DNA of 45,197 bases from Porticoccaceae bacterium. GTDB taxonomy: Bacteria; Pseudomonadota; Gammaproteobacteria; Pseudomonadales; Porticoccaceae. Below are positions 7,792 through 16,802 of this stretch, in pieces (the first letter of the stretch is position 1; each line of letters starts with the position of its first letter). Location of the stretch: assembly GCA_023229065.1 (NCBI GenBank), contig JALNZZ010000003.1, positions 1 to 45,197 of the forward strand. The letters are read 5' to 3'. Under the pieces are notes generated by a model. The model was not told the origin of the DNA, did not search any database, and was given only the letters and a program-made list of their open reading frames with translations. The position numbers and the translations under genes are program-made.

Positions 7792-9054
7792 ATGGATAAA
7801 TTGCTCATACGGGGCGGTGCGCCCCTGGCGGGAGAGGTTCGCGTTTCCGGTTCCAAAAACGCAGCACTGCCGATTCTAGCCGCCACCCTGTTGGTGGACG
7901 ACGTGGTTACGCTCTCCAATGTGCCACACCTCAACGATGTCACCACCATGTTCGAACTGCTGGGCTGCCTCGGTGTTGAAATGGTGCTCGATGAAAAGAT
8001 GCACATCGACATCGATGCCCGCAACATCACCAGCCTGGTGGCGCCCTACGATTTGGTGAAAACCATGCGCGCCTCCATTCTGGTGCTGGGCCCGCTGCTG
8101 GCCCGCTTTGGCGAAGCCCATGTTTCGTTCCCCGGCGGCTGTGCCATTGGCAGCCGACCAGTGGATCTGCACCTGCGCGGCCTGGAGGCAATGGGAGCGA
8201 GCATTGAGATTGACGGCGGTTATATTCGCGCCAAAGCACCCGACGGAGGTTTGCGCGCTGCACACCTGTTGTTCGATATTGTCACCGTCGGCGGTACCGA
8301 AAATCTGATGATGGCGGCGGCTCTGGCCAAAGGCACCAGTGTGATCGAAAACGCCGCACGGGAGCCGGAAATTGTCGATCTGGCCAACTTTATCAATGTG
8401 ATGGGTGGCAGGGTGGAAGGCGCCGGTAGCGATACACTGGTCGTGCATGGTGTGGAGAGCCTCCACGGCGGCCACTACCGGGTGATGCCTGACCGTATCG
8501 AGGCGGGGACTTTTCTGGCCGCTGCTGCCGCCACTCGCGGCAAGGTCAAGCTGCGGGATATCGACCCGCACACCCTGGAAGCGGTGTTGCTCAAGCTCCA
8601 GGAAGCCGGTGCCGATATCCAAACTGGCCCCGATTGGATCAGTTTGGATATGCATGGCAAACGCCCCAAGGCGGTCAATCTGCGGACCGCGCCTTACCCG
8701 GCTTTTCCCACTGACATGCAGGCCCAGCTTACCACCGTCAATGCCGTGGCAGAGGGTACCGGCGCAGTCACCGAAACTATTTTTGAGAATCGTTTGATAC
8801 AGACCCATGAGCTGAACCGCATGGGAGCCAAAATTATTCTGGAAGGTAATACTGCCATTATTACCGGTGTCGAGACCCTCAAGGGGGCGCCAGTGATGGC
8901 CTCTGATCTGCGGGCTTCGGCCAGCTTGGTGATTGCAGGCCTGGTGGCGAAAGGTGAAACCCTGGTGGATCGCATTTACCATATCGACCGCGGTTACGAG
9001 TGTATCGAGGAAAAACTGCGTCAGCTGGGTGCTGATATCCAGCGTATTGTGTGA
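7792..9054 (+). CDS. murA: UDP-N-acetylglucosamine 1-carboxyvinyltransferase
   Basis: A 420-residue MurA, the cytoplasmic enzyme that adds enolpyruvate from PEP to UDP-GlcNAc in the first committed step of peptidoglycan synthesis. The N-terminal Lys-Asn pair is in GSKNAALPIL (Lys22, Asn23). The catalytic loop GGCAIGSRPVDLHLRG carries Cys117, the residue attacked by fosfomycin, so the fosfomycin-sensitive form is expected. Length is standard. The long open frame on the opposite strand is a coding shadow. Confidence 0.98.
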   Translation: MDKLLIRGGAPLAGEVRVSGSKNAALPILAATLLVDDVVTLSNVPHLNDVTTMFELLGCLGVEMVLDEKMHIDIDARNITSLVAPYDLVKTMRASILVLGPLLARFGEAHVSFPGGCAIGSRPVDLHLRGLEAMGASIEIDGGYIRAKAPDGGLRAAHLLFDIVTVGGTENLMMAAALAKGTSVIENAAREPEIVDLANFINVMGGRVEGAGSDTLVVHGVESLHGGHYRVMPDRIEAGTFLAAAAATRGKVKLRDIDPHTLEAVLLKLQEAGADIQTGPDWISLDMHGKRPKAVNLRTAPYPAFPTDMQAQLTTVNAVAEGTGAVTETIFENRLIQTHELNRMGAKIILEGNTAIITGVETLKGAPVMASDLRASASLVIAGLVAKGETLVDRIYHIDRGYECIEEKLRQLGADIQRIV

Positions 9055-9098
9055 CCGATGATGAACGACCATGTCTTGATGACGAACGGAACTGTCCG

Positions 9099-9740
9099 AT
9101 GAGTGAACTGACCATAGCCCTCACCAAGGGGCGCATTCTCAAGGAAACCCTGCCTCTGCTGGCGCGGGCCGGCATTGAGCCTCTGGAGGATATGGGGGCC
9201 AGCCGCAAGCTGGTATTTCCCACCAGCCGCGCTGGTGTGCGCCTGCTGATTTTACGCGGCTCCGACGTGCCTACCTATGTGCAGTACGGCGCTGCAGACC
9301 TCGGGGTGTCTGGTAAGGACACGCTGATGGAGCATGGTGGGCACGGCTTTTACGAGCCCCTCGATTTAAAGATCGCCCGCTGCAAGCTGATGACTGCTGC
9401 AGAGGCAGGAGTGCCGCCGCGCAATGGCCGTATCCGGGTGGCTACCAAATATGTAAATGTGGCCCGCCGCTACTACGCTGAGCAGGGCCGTCAGGCAGAT
9501 ATCATCAAGCTCTATGGTGCTATGGAGCTGGCACCGATCATGGCGCTGGCAGATGAGATTGTCGATATTGTCGATACCGGCAATACCCTCAGAGCCAACG
9601 GCCTCGAGCCCCGCGAAGCCATCGCCGAGATCAGTTCCCGGCTGATTGTTAACCGCGTGTCCATGAAGACCAAGCACGGCGCTATCCAGCCCTTGCTCGA
9701 CCAGCTGGCTGCGGCTCTGGAGGTCCCCAAGGCGGGGTGA
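9099..9740 (+). CDS. hisG: ATP phosphoribosyltransferase, short (HisZ-dependent) form
   Basis: A 213-residue HisG, the first enzyme of histidine synthesis, joining ATP and PRPP. The start LTIALTKGRILKETLPLL and the PRPP-binding segment EIVDIVDTGNTLRANGL are diagnostic. It lacks the C-terminal ACT-like regulatory domain of the roughly 300-residue form, so it should need the HisZ subunit for activity and feedback control; no hisZ is in the window. The ATG at 9099 gives the usual N-terminus. The frame extends 16 codons upstream to the murA stop, without family likeness. Confidence 0.96.
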   Translation: MSELTIALTKGRILKETLPLLARAGIEPLEDMGASRKLVFPTSRAGVRLLILRGSDVPTYVQYGAADLGVSGKDTLMEHGGHGFYEPLDLKIARCKLMTAAEAGVPPRNGRIRVATKYVNVARRYYAEQGRQADIIKLYGAMELAPIMALADEIVDIVDTGNTLRANGLEPREAIAEISSRLIVNRVSMKTKHGAIQPLLDQLAAALEVPKAG

Positions 9741-9772
9741 TCATCGATGGGTGTTCACTCTGTAAGCACTAT

Positions 9773-9813
9773 CCAGTAAGTAACAGCCAGTACTAAAAGC
9801 CAGTAACCAAAAG
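9773..9813 (+). repeat. Three imperfect 13-14 bp tandem repeats between hisG and hisD
   Basis: CCAGTAAGTAACAG (9773-9786), CCAGTACTAAAAG (9787-9799) and CCAGTAACCAAAAG (9800-9813) follow one another directly. They lie in the 106-base hisG-hisD gap, an iteron-like layout just before the hisD leader. The role is unknown. Confidence 0.6.
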
Positions 9814-9846
9814 CTCTGCAACCCAAACCGTGAGGACAGACTGACA

Positions 9847-11157
9847 GTGGCAACCATAGCTCGCCTCTCCACTGCGCAAGCGGACTTCGATGCCCGCCTC
9901 GATGCCCTGCTGGCCTGGGAGGCCGTATCCAATACCGAGGTCGCCAATGCTGTGGCCGATATCATTGCCGCAGTGCGCGCCCGCCGCGATGCCGCTCTGG
10001 TAGAGTTGACCAACCGCTTCGATCGACGCACGCTCGCTTCAGCCGCAGAGCTGGAGATCCCCCGTGCCCACCTCGACGAGGCGCTGGTCTCCATCGCCCC
10101 CGACGCACGGGCGGCGCTGGAAGCTGCAGCGCAGCGTATCCGCCATTATCACCAGCACCAGAAGCAGGAATCCTGGCACTTCACCGAGCCCGACGGCACC
10201 CGTCTCGGCCAACAGGTCACGGCTCTGGACCGGGTAGGCATCTATGTGCCCGGTGGCAAGGCGAGCTACCCCTCATCAGTCTTGATGAACGCCATTCCTG
10301 CCAAGGTGGCCGGGGTTGGCGAGATCATCATGGTAGTGCCGGCGCCGGAGGGTGAGCTGAACCCACTGGTGCTGGCGGCAGCTGCCATCGCCGGTGTCGA
10401 TCGTGTCTTTACGCTGGGCGGTGCCCAGGCGGTGGCCGCCCTGGCCTATGGCTCCGAAACTGTACCGCGGGTGGACAAGATCGTCGGTCCTGGCAATATT
10501 TATGTAGCGACCGCCAAGCGCGCGGTATTCGGGCAGGTGGGACTCGACATGGTGGCCGGCCCCTCGGAGATTCTGGTGGTGTGCGACGGGCTCACCGATC
10601 CGGACTGGATCGCCATGGACCTGTTCTCCCAGGCCGAGCACGACGAGGATGCCCAGTCTATCCTGTTGTGCCCTGACGCCGACTACCTCGACCAGGTACA
10701 AGCCAGCATGGCGAAACTGCTGCCCACCATGGACCGCGCTGATATTATTGCGGCTTCTCTGGCCAATCGCGGCGCCTTGATCAAAGTACAGGATCTCGAC
10801 GAAGCGGTGGAGCTCATTAACCGGATCGCACCGGAGCACCTGGAGCTGTCGGTGGCTGACGCCGAGGCGCTGCTGCCCCGTATCCGCCACGCTGGCGCCA
10901 TCTTCCTCGGTCGCCACACCGCTGAGGCCATCGGCGATTACTGCGCCGGCCCCAATCATGTGTTACCCACCTCGGCGACAGCACGATTTTCGTCCCCCCT
11001 GGGTGTTTATGACTTTCAGAAGCGCTCGTCGGTGATCCACTGTTCACCCGAGGGGGCAGCCACTTTGGGACGCATCGCCGATGTGCTGGCAAGGGGTGAG
11101 TCGCTAGATGCCCATGCGCGTTCGGCCCGCTATCGGGTGCCAGAGGAGAACAATTGA
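9847..11157 (+). CDS. hisD: Histidinol dehydrogenase
   Basis: A 436-residue zinc enzyme that oxidises L-histidinol to L-histidine in two NAD-dependent steps. Diagnostic segments are the GIYVPGGKASYPSSVLMN loop, the VDKIVGPGNIYVATAKR loop, the zinc-site region FSQAEHDEDAQS, and the conserved EHLEL. The start is GTG at 9847, with GAGGA about 10 bases upstream. Its TGA overlaps the hisC ATG by one base. The order hisG-hisD-hisC downstream of murA is the Pseudomonas arrangement. Confidence 0.97.
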   Translation: MATIARLSTAQADFDARLDALLAWEAVSNTEVANAVADIIAAVRARRDAALVELTNRFDRRTLASAAELEIPRAHLDEALVSIAPDARAALEAAAQRIRHYHQHQKQESWHFTEPDGTRLGQQVTALDRVGIYVPGGKASYPSSVLMNAIPAKVAGVGEIIMVVPAPEGELNPLVLAAAAIAGVDRVFTLGGAQAVAALAYGSETVPRVDKIVGPGNIYVATAKRAVFGQVGLDMVAGPSEILVVCDGLTDPDWIAMDLFSQAEHDEDAQSILLCPDADYLDQVQASMAKLLPTMDRADIIAASLANRGALIKVQDLDEAVELINRIAPEHLELSVADAEALLPRIRHAGAIFLGRHTAEAIGDYCAGPNHVLPTSATARFSSPLGVYDFQKRSSVIHCSPEGAATLGRIADVLARGESLDAHARSARYRVPEENN

Positions 11158-12221
11158 TGGCCAGCAAGTACTGGAGTGACCTGGTGACGCGGCTGGAGCC
11201 TTATGTGCCGGGTGAACAGCCTACCCTCACCAACCTGGTCAAGCTCAACACCAACGAGAACCCCTTTGGGCCGTCCCCCAAAGTGCTGGCAGCCATCGCT
11301 GCTGCCACTGGCGACAACCTGCGGCTCTATCCACCACCGGACATCGGCCGCCTCAAGACGACCATTGCCACCTATCACGACCTGGCGGTGGAGCAGGTAT
11401 TTGTCGGCAATGGCTCTGACGAAGTGCTGGCCCACGCCTTTCAAGCGTTTTTCACGGGCAAGGGCGAGGTTTTGTTTCCGGATATTTCTTACGGCTTTTA
11501 TCCGGTGTACTGCGGACTCTATGGTATTGACGGGCGGCAGGTGCCGCTGGCGGAGGATTTCAGTATTCGGCCAGCGGATTACTTCGCTGCGGCTGGCGGC
11601 GTTATTTTCCCCAACCCCAATGCCCCTACGGGGATGGCTCTGACACTTGCCGATATTGAGGCGGTGCTCGTCGCCAATGCGGATGTGGTGGTGATGGTGG
11701 ATGAGGCCTATGTGGATTTTGGCGCCGAATCCGCTGCAGTGCTGGTGAACCGCTATCCCAACCTGCTGGTGATCCAGACACTGTCGAAGTCCCGCTCCCT
11801 GGCGGGGCTGCGGGTGGGTTTTGCCCTTGGCCACCAAGACCTGATCGAAGCCCTGGAGCGGGTCAAGAACAGCTTCAATCCCTACCCACTGGATCAGCTG
11901 GCCATTGCAGGGGCGGTAGCGTCGTTTGAGGATGATGCCTACTTTCAGCAGGCGCGTTGCGAGGTGATGGAAAACCGTGAACAGCTGACTTTAGCTCTGG
12001 AAACGCGAGGCTTCGACGTGCTGCCGTCCAGCGCTAATTTTCTTTTTGCTCGTCACCCCCAGCGAGAGGGGGCGGAACTGGCTGCCGGACTGCGGTCGCA
12101 GGGCGTTGTGGTACGTCACTTCAACCGCGAGCGTATCCATCCTTTTTTGCGCATCACGATAGGCACCCTCGATCAGCATGACCGCCTGCTGGCGGCTTTG
12201 GATGCGTTACTCGCGGGTTGA
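11157..12221 (+). CDS. hisC: Histidinol-phosphate aminotransferase
   Basis: A 354-residue fold-type I PLP aminotransferase that makes histidinol phosphate from imidazole acetol phosphate. Visible motifs are LNTNENPFGPSP near the N-terminus, NPNAPTGM, VDEAYVDF, and the PLP Lys211 in TLSKSRSLAGLRVG. The ATG at 11157 overlaps the hisD stop, indicating coupling; a TTG one codon earlier is possible but less likely. It is the last gene of the plus-strand run and converges on the minus-strand acetyltransferase gene. Confidence 0.96.
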   Translation: MASKYWSDLVTRLEPYVPGEQPTLTNLVKLNTNENPFGPSPKVLAAIAAATGDNLRLYPPPDIGRLKTTIATYHDLAVEQVFVGNGSDEVLAHAFQAFFTGKGEVLFPDISYGFYPVYCGLYGIDGRQVPLAEDFSIRPADYFAAAGGVIFPNPNAPTGMALTLADIEAVLVANADVVVMVDEAYVDFGAESAAVLVNRYPNLLVIQTLSKSRSLAGLRVGFALGHQDLIEALERVKNSFNPYPLDQLAIAGAVASFEDDAYFQQARCEVMENREQLTLALETRGFDVLPSSANFLFARHPQREGAELAAGLRSQGVVVRHFNRERIHPFLRITIGTLDQHDRLLAALDALLAG

Positions 12222-12359
12222 AAAATCCGCCTGCAAGGGCTTTTGATGTTTCTTGTCAGCAGCTGCGCGCAAGGAAATATCAACAGTGCTTGACGGTTTA
12301 TCGAGTTACGGTTGTAGAGAGCGGAGGAGGGGCAGGACAGTGCACCTCCAAAGCTCGCT

Positions 12360-12833
12360 TCAAGACAAGTCCTGTATCGGCTGAGCTTTCCCGCTGAAGT
12401 GCTTCACCATTTGCTGGTGAGGAATGCCTATTTCCATAAACTCACTGCCAAAAGACTTGAAGCCGGCTTTCCGATAGAAATCTATCGCCGAGGCTCTGGC
12501 GTGGAGAGTAGCGGCAGTGTAGCCGCGATCGCTCAGCTCGGTTTCGAGTTTTTTCAGCAACAAGTGTCCATATCCCCGGCCCTGGTGGTTGGGGGATACA
12601 GCCATCTGACGCAGTTTGACCTCAGATGACGACACCGGGTTGGCGATAATGCAGGCCAGCAAGGTATCTGTCTCGAACAGTCCAAAGTGCAGCTGCGTCG
12701 CCTCAGCGCCCAGGTCTTCTTCGTAAAGGCTGAGGCCAAGCGGGAGGCGCAAAACTGCCTGGCGAAGCTCACACTCGGCGCGATACGCTTCGGAGCCATA
12801 AGGAATCTCGCAGAAAACGGGGGATGGTTTCAT
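12360..12833 (-). CDS. GNAT-family N-acetyltransferase
   Basis: A 157-residue single GNAT domain. The acetyl-CoA binding motif A is QMAVSPNHQGRGYGHLLLKKLE (about residues 74-95; Q/R-x-x-G-x-G/A type), followed by ATLHARASAIDFYRKAGFKSFG, the usual C-terminal beta strand and helix. It resembles the ElaA/YjcF-like group of small acetyltransferases, substrate unknown. I start at ATG 12833; the longer frame would use TTG at 12842. It lies 48 bases downstream of the FUSC gene on the same strand and may share its transcript. It is not part of the Pseudomonas block around it. Confidence 0.85.
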   Translation of the reverse strand: MKPSPVFCEIPYGSEAYRAECELRQAVLRLPLGLSLYEEDLGAEATQLHFGLFETDTLLACIIANPVSSSEVKLRQMAVSPNHQGRGYGHLLLKKLETELSDRGYTAATLHARASAIDFYRKAGFKSFGSEFMEIGIPHQQMVKHFSGKAQPIQDLS

Positions 12834-12881
12834 GGGATCCAACCAATGTTCAACCTGATCTCTCGCAGGAGGCTGTCGAGA

Positions 12882-13943
12882 CTACCGATTTACCATCCGG
12901 CGTTCGAGATAATAAAAAAACTTTGGGTGGTGTATGACCCAGCCGCCCAAGTAGCCGATAAAACTGCCCAGCATAATGTCGATCAAGCGGGCGAGAATTA
13001 ATCGTTCTGTATCCATAGAGGCAATGGCTGAGTCCGCAAAGATCACCGTCAGTGGTGTTATAAAGATCACTGCCAGGCCGTAATTGCGGGTAATCAGGAC
13101 TTCTATCACAAAGCTCAGCAGCATAATGAGTCCCGCGAGTATCCAGACGTTCGGTGATAGTGAAAAAATAGCCCAGGCCAGCCCCATCCCGATAAAAGTT
13201 CCAACTATCCGGTGTACGTTGCGATGCCACACTGCCCGGAAAGTAGCTCCCTGCATAATGGCTGCGGTGGAGATGGGCACCCAGTAAGGGTTGTCCAACG
13301 GTATCATCAGGGCCACTAGATAGCCGCCGCCGACAAACAGACTGATTACTGCAGACTCAAGAATGATCGCTGCAATGCGATGGTCTTTGGGCGGGCTGGG
13401 TTGCGCTGGTTCCTGGCCCCGCAAAAGTACTTGGGCAACACTATAAATCAGTACTAGCAAGCAGGCACCGAGGCAGCCAAAGAGCAAAATACCGGCCCGC
13501 TCTGCGACCAGGGTCAGATCAAAGGGAAGTGTTCGCGACATGCAGGCGACAAGAATAAAAAAGAAGCTTCCCGGTGGCGGTATCGAATAGAATCGGCAGG
13601 CCCACGTCACCACAAAAACGGTCGCTGCAAGGGTGATGGCTGAGAAGTAGGGGTTGAAGCTGGTCAGGGTGCCCAGAGAAAAACTCAGCAAGAAACCAAA
13701 CGAGCAAGCCAGCAGAATCCTCATGCGGCGCACGATAGGAGTTTGCTGCATGTACAGGATGACCAGTCCACCCATGCTGGCGATAATCGCGGATGAAAAG
13801 TGACCCAGCGCAGCACCCACAAAAACGGGGAGCCCGACGGACAGGGCCGCGAGCACAAGAAATCCCCACGACCGCTTTTTGTCGCTCAATACCAGCAGTG
13901 GTTTGATGTGCTCCCAAAGGCGAGAGTGGTAAAACCTCAGCAA
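12882..13943 (-). CDS. FUSC-family inner-membrane protein
   Basis: A 353-residue polytopic membrane protein with two repeats of about five to six hydrophobic segments (residues about 28-170 and 195-330), the layout of fusaric acid resistance/aromatic acid efflux (FUSC) proteins, but without the large cytoplasmic domain of full AaeB or YccS. The second half holds TFRAVWHRNVHRIVGTFIG, which matches the conserved R-x(n)-R-x-x-G-T FUSC signature. The start is TTG at 13943, supported by GGGAG seven bases upstream; no ATG comes earlier in frame. It begins 25 bases after degS ends, so both are probably co-transcribed. Substrate is unknown. Confidence 0.8.
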   Translation of the reverse strand: MLRFYHSRLWEHIKPLLVLSDKKRSWGFLVLAALSVGLPVFVGAALGHFSSAIIASMGGLVILYMQQTPIVRRMRILLACSFGFLLSFSLGTLTSFNPYFSAITLAATVFVVTWACRFYSIPPPGSFFFILVACMSRTLPFDLTLVAERAGILLFGCLGACLLVLIYSVAQVLLRGQEPAQPSPPKDHRIAAIILESAVISLFVGGGYLVALMIPLDNPYWVPISTAAIMQGATFRAVWHRNVHRIVGTFIGMGLAWAIFSLSPNVWILAGLIMLLSFVIEVLITRNYGLAVIFITPLTVIFADSAIASMDTERLILARLIDIMLGSFIGYLGGWVIHHPKFFYYLERRMVNR

Positions 13944-13968
13944 GGGTAATCTCCCATACCCGGGTGCA

Positions 13969-15117
13969 CTAGGAGCCAGAGGGCCTGGTTCCCGCTACAG
14001 CGGTGAGGGCGATGGTTTCGCCATCTCGCACCACCTGCACATGAATGGTGTCCCCTGGCAGCAGGTCGGCGATCAGGTTGGTGCCCTGGCGACCATCGCC
14101 TACCAGTTGGTCGTTGATATGAGTAATGATGTCGCCGGGTAGCAGGCCTGCCAGGTGAGCGGGGCCGTTGATATGGATATCGGTGATTATCAGTCCGCGC
14201 GGCGGGTTGAGGCCCAGCCGTGCGGCAGCGGTAGCGGGCAGTTGTTGGGCCTGTACGCCGAGCCAGCCGCGCAGCACGCGACCGTGCTGAATGATGTCCG
14301 CTAGCACGCGCATGGCAGTGTCGGCGGGGATGGCAAAGCCGATACCCACTGAACTGCTTTCGTTGAGAATGGCCGAATTGATGCCCAGCAGGTTGCCGTG
14401 GGCGTCAATCAGGGCGCCGCCGGAGTTACCGGGGTTGATGGCAGCGTCTGTCTGCAGGAAGTTCTCAAAAGTGTTAAGTCCCAAGCCGCGTCCGGTGGCG
14501 CTGAGAATGCCCTGAGTGACCGACTGGCCGACGCCGAAGGGGTTGCCGATAGCCAGTACCACATCACCTACTCTCGCTTCGTGCGGATCGCCAGCGGGAA
14601 TGGGGTGCAGCGCTGGCAGTTCGATTTTGATAACGGCCAGGTCTGTCTCGGGGTCGGTGCCGATCACGGTGGCTTCTGCCTCCCGTCCATCAAAGAGGAG
14701 GATGACGATCTGGTCTGCGCCGGCAACGACATGGTTGTTGGTGAGAATATAGCCGTTGTCATCGACGATAACGCCGGAGCCCAGCGACGAAGCCATGCGC
14801 TGTTGCTGCGGAATGTCGCCGCTGTTGAAGAAACGCCGGAAGAACGGATCGTTGAGCAACGGGTGGCGGGGCTGGGTGATGGTTTTGGTGGTGTAGATAT
14901 TTACTACGGATGGGGCTGCCCGAGCGACAGCTGCAGCGTAGGATACCGGGCCTTCAGAGCGCTCCAGGGGCGCTATCTCGGGTTCTGGGCCGCTGGCCAC
15001 GACAGGAGGTAGCTGGGTGCGGGTGGGGAAGAGGAGCAAGACGACGGCAGCCGCCAGCAAGCCAGTGATTACTGGCCAGCCGTAGTGTCTTACTGCCCGG
15101 ATAAGGGCTGCGTTCAT
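13969..15117 (-). CDS. degS: Periplasmic serine endoprotease DegS/AlgW
   Basis: A 382-residue membrane-anchored trypsin-like protease with one PDZ domain. It starts the cleavage of the anti-sigma factor RseA/MucA when the PDZ senses unfolded outer-membrane porins, releasing sigma-E. One N-terminal transmembrane helix (about residues 15-30) is followed by the catalytic triad His129 (TNNHVV), Asp159 (TDLAVIKI) and Ser232 (NPGNSGG), then a single PDZ (about 275-370). The ATG at 15117 gives a clean anchor sequence; the frame continues upstream without likeness. In Pseudomonas the homologue algW directly follows hisC; here two genes intervene. Confidence 0.94.
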   Translation of the reverse strand: MNAALIRAVRHYGWPVITGLLAAAVVLLLFPTRTQLPPVVASGPEPEIAPLERSEGPVSYAAAVARAAPSVVNIYTTKTITQPRHPLLNDPFFRRFFNSGDIPQQQRMASSLGSGVIVDDNGYILTNNHVVAGADQIVILLFDGREAEATVIGTDPETDLAVIKIELPALHPIPAGDPHEARVGDVVLAIGNPFGVGQSVTQGILSATGRGLGLNTFENFLQTDAAINPGNSGGALIDAHGNLLGINSAILNESSSVGIGFAIPADTAMRVLADIIQHGRVLRGWLGVQAQQLPATAAARLGLNPPRGLIITDIHINGPAHLAGLLPGDIITHINDQLVGDGRQGTNLIADLLPGDTIHVQVVRDGETIALTAVAGTRPSGS

Positions 15118-15406
15118 AGGGGCTTCCCCGGTGTTTTCTCGATGCTTCTTTGCAGCGTTGTAACTAATGAAACTGCAGTCATGATTCTGATTGTTGCTGT
15201 ATCGCGCAGCCATGGCGACGCGAGGTTTTATTCCTGCCTGGGCTGGGAGATAAGCTCTTCACCTCGGCTCGGCAGCTCGCCAGCCTGTGACACTCCCGCC
15301 ACTGCCACTGGGGCGGCCCTGCGATGTAAGGCGTTCCTCTGCACTGGGACCCGTCTGCCGAGGTGCCGAGTGCATTCAGAATACGTCAGGCAGTGAAAGC
15401 CACGCC
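15118..15406. other. Intergenic region zapG-degS with no recognised element
   Basis: These 289 bases lie between zapG and degS, both on the minus strand. I see no clear -35/-10 pair, terminator or small gene. A degS promoter may lie here, given the length. Confidence 0.4.
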
Positions 15407-15931
15407 TCAGCCCACCCGATAAGTGGGATCGTCGCGTTCGCTGTTCTCTTTGTCATCGGTACTTGGGGCGTCGCCTTGGATGTTGTTTGAGCTGAAAGAA
15501 CTGTCGGGATGGTCGTCGAGGCCGAAGCGCTCATTGAGTACGCCGCGGGTACTGGGCGCATAGTCCTTGGGCGGCTCGGCGGGGGTGCTTGACCAGGTGT
15601 GGGGTGGAGGCTGAGCAGCTGCGGCTGGAGAGGCGGCTTCGAGTACCTGGCGGCCCATTTCCGGTGAACCCAGGCGTGTGGCGCTGTCGGCAAACTGTTC
15701 GCCGAGCACACGGTAGTTCTGGCTGAGCTCTCGGAACACAGCGGCAGATTTTACAAAATGATCAGCGACATCCTGTTGATAGAGATGATATTGGTCTTCG
15801 GTGCGCTGCAGGGTTTCCTGCAGTTCGCGTTGTTTCTTCTGCTGAGGGGAGAAAAAGCGAGCAAGCATAGCGCCAAGGGCGAGACCTACGAGAAGGCAGG
15901 CAATGGCGATCAGCAGAGTAGTGGTTTCCAC
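15407..15931 (-). CDS. zapG: Z-ring-associated protein ZapG (YhcB, DUF1043)
   Basis: A 174-residue protein with one N-terminal transmembrane helix (about residues 4-22, LLIAIACLLVGLALGAML), then a coiled-coil stretch (about 30-95) with QQDVADHFVKSAAVFRELSQNYR, typical of DUF1043. E. coli YhcB/ZapG links envelope synthesis and division. The C-terminal third is low-complexity and probably disordered. The start is GTG at 15931 with AAGGA about eight bases upstream. It lies beside zapE on the opposite strand, with the hydrolase gene between them; in E. coli yhcB and yhcM (zapE) are also neighbours. Confidence 0.88.
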   Translation of the reverse strand: METTTLLIAIACLLVGLALGAMLARFFSPQQKKQRELQETLQRTEDQYHLYQQDVADHFVKSAAVFRELSQNYRVLGEQFADSATRLGSPEMGRQVLEAASPAAAAQPPPHTWSSTPAEPPKDYAPSTRGVLNERFGLDDHPDSSFSSNNIQGDAPSTDDKENSERDDPTYRVG

Positions 15932-16103
15932 AACAAAATCCTTGGCAACTGACTGGCGATGCCGAAAGTATACGTTATTGGCGCGTTTTGGGCACCGCAG
16001 CTGTGCGGGAGACTTGCACTTGCCGCGCTTCTAAAGTTGTTGGCTGTGGCATCGGCCCCTACAATGACGGCCCTTTTTATTGTTGTCGCGGGAGGTGGTA
16101 GTA

Positions 16104-16742
16104 GTGAGTAATGAAGTCGTCCTGGTCGACGGTCCTGCTGGAGTGCTAGAAGCTCGTCATCACGCGGCTGCCACTGAGACTGTGGCGCCCTGGGTAGCCG
16201 TGGTCTGCCATCCTCATCCACTCCATGGGGGTACCATGGACAATAAAGTCGTTACCACTCTGACTCGGGCCTATGGAGCCCTCGACATACCGTCGGTGCG
16301 TTTCAACTTTCGCGGGGTAGGAGCCAGTGAGGGGGTGCATGCCGATGGTGTCGGCGAGGTCGAGGACCTGGCAGCTGTCGCTGACTGGGCCCGGCAACGT
16401 TATCCTGCTGCCCGGCTGTTGCTGGCAGGCTTTTCGTTTGGCTCGGGAGTGGCCGGCAATGGTGCTCTGAGCCTTGAAGATGTTGACCATTTGACATTGG
16501 TAGCGCCACCGGTGGGGCGCTATGGCTTCACCCGTCTTACCTCTTTCCCATGCCCCTGGACACTGGTGATGGGAGAGCAAGACGAACTAGTGGATCCGGC
16601 TGGGGTGTTCGCCTGGGCGGAGCGCCAATCGCCATCCCCGCGGGTGCTCAGATTGCCGGAGGCCGGTCATTTTTTTCACGGCCACCTGGTGCAGCTGCGC
16701 GAGGGGCTGGTAGAAATTCTCCGCGACCAGTTGCAGCTGTGA
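16104..16742 (+). CDS. Alpha/beta hydrolase (COG2945-like)
   Basis: A 212-residue alpha/beta hydrolase of the short dienelactone-hydrolase-like type. The motif CHPHPLHGGTMDNKVV (residues 35-50) and FNFRGVGASEG are typical of this small family. The nucleophile elbow is GFSFGS with Ser111, followed by the acid in GEQDELVDP and the His in PEAGHFFHG. The start is GTG at 16104, with GGGAGG eight bases upstream; an in-frame TTG at 16080 is less well placed. Natural substrate is unknown. It lies 60 bases upstream of zapE. Confidence 0.85.
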   Translation: MSNEVVLVDGPAGVLEARHHAAATETVAPWVAVVCHPHPLHGGTMDNKVVTTLTRAYGALDIPSVRFNFRGVGASEGVHADGVGEVEDLAAVADWARQRYPAARLLLAGFSFGSGVAGNGALSLEDVDHLTLVAPPVGRYGFTRLTSFPCPWTLVMGEQDELVDPAGVFAWAERQSPSPRVLRLPEAGHFFHGHLVQLREGLVEILRDQLQL

Positions 16743-16802
16743 TGGTCGGGCGCTAAAGTGGCGCCCGTTTTACCAACCCCCTTTCTACTTATCAAATCAT
16801 CT

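Noticed and set aside
7876..9072. 398-codon open frame on the minus strand, opposite murA
   Set aside because: It is fully antisense to an intact murA, is rich in His and Gln as antisense frames of GC-rich genes are, and shows no domain I recognise.
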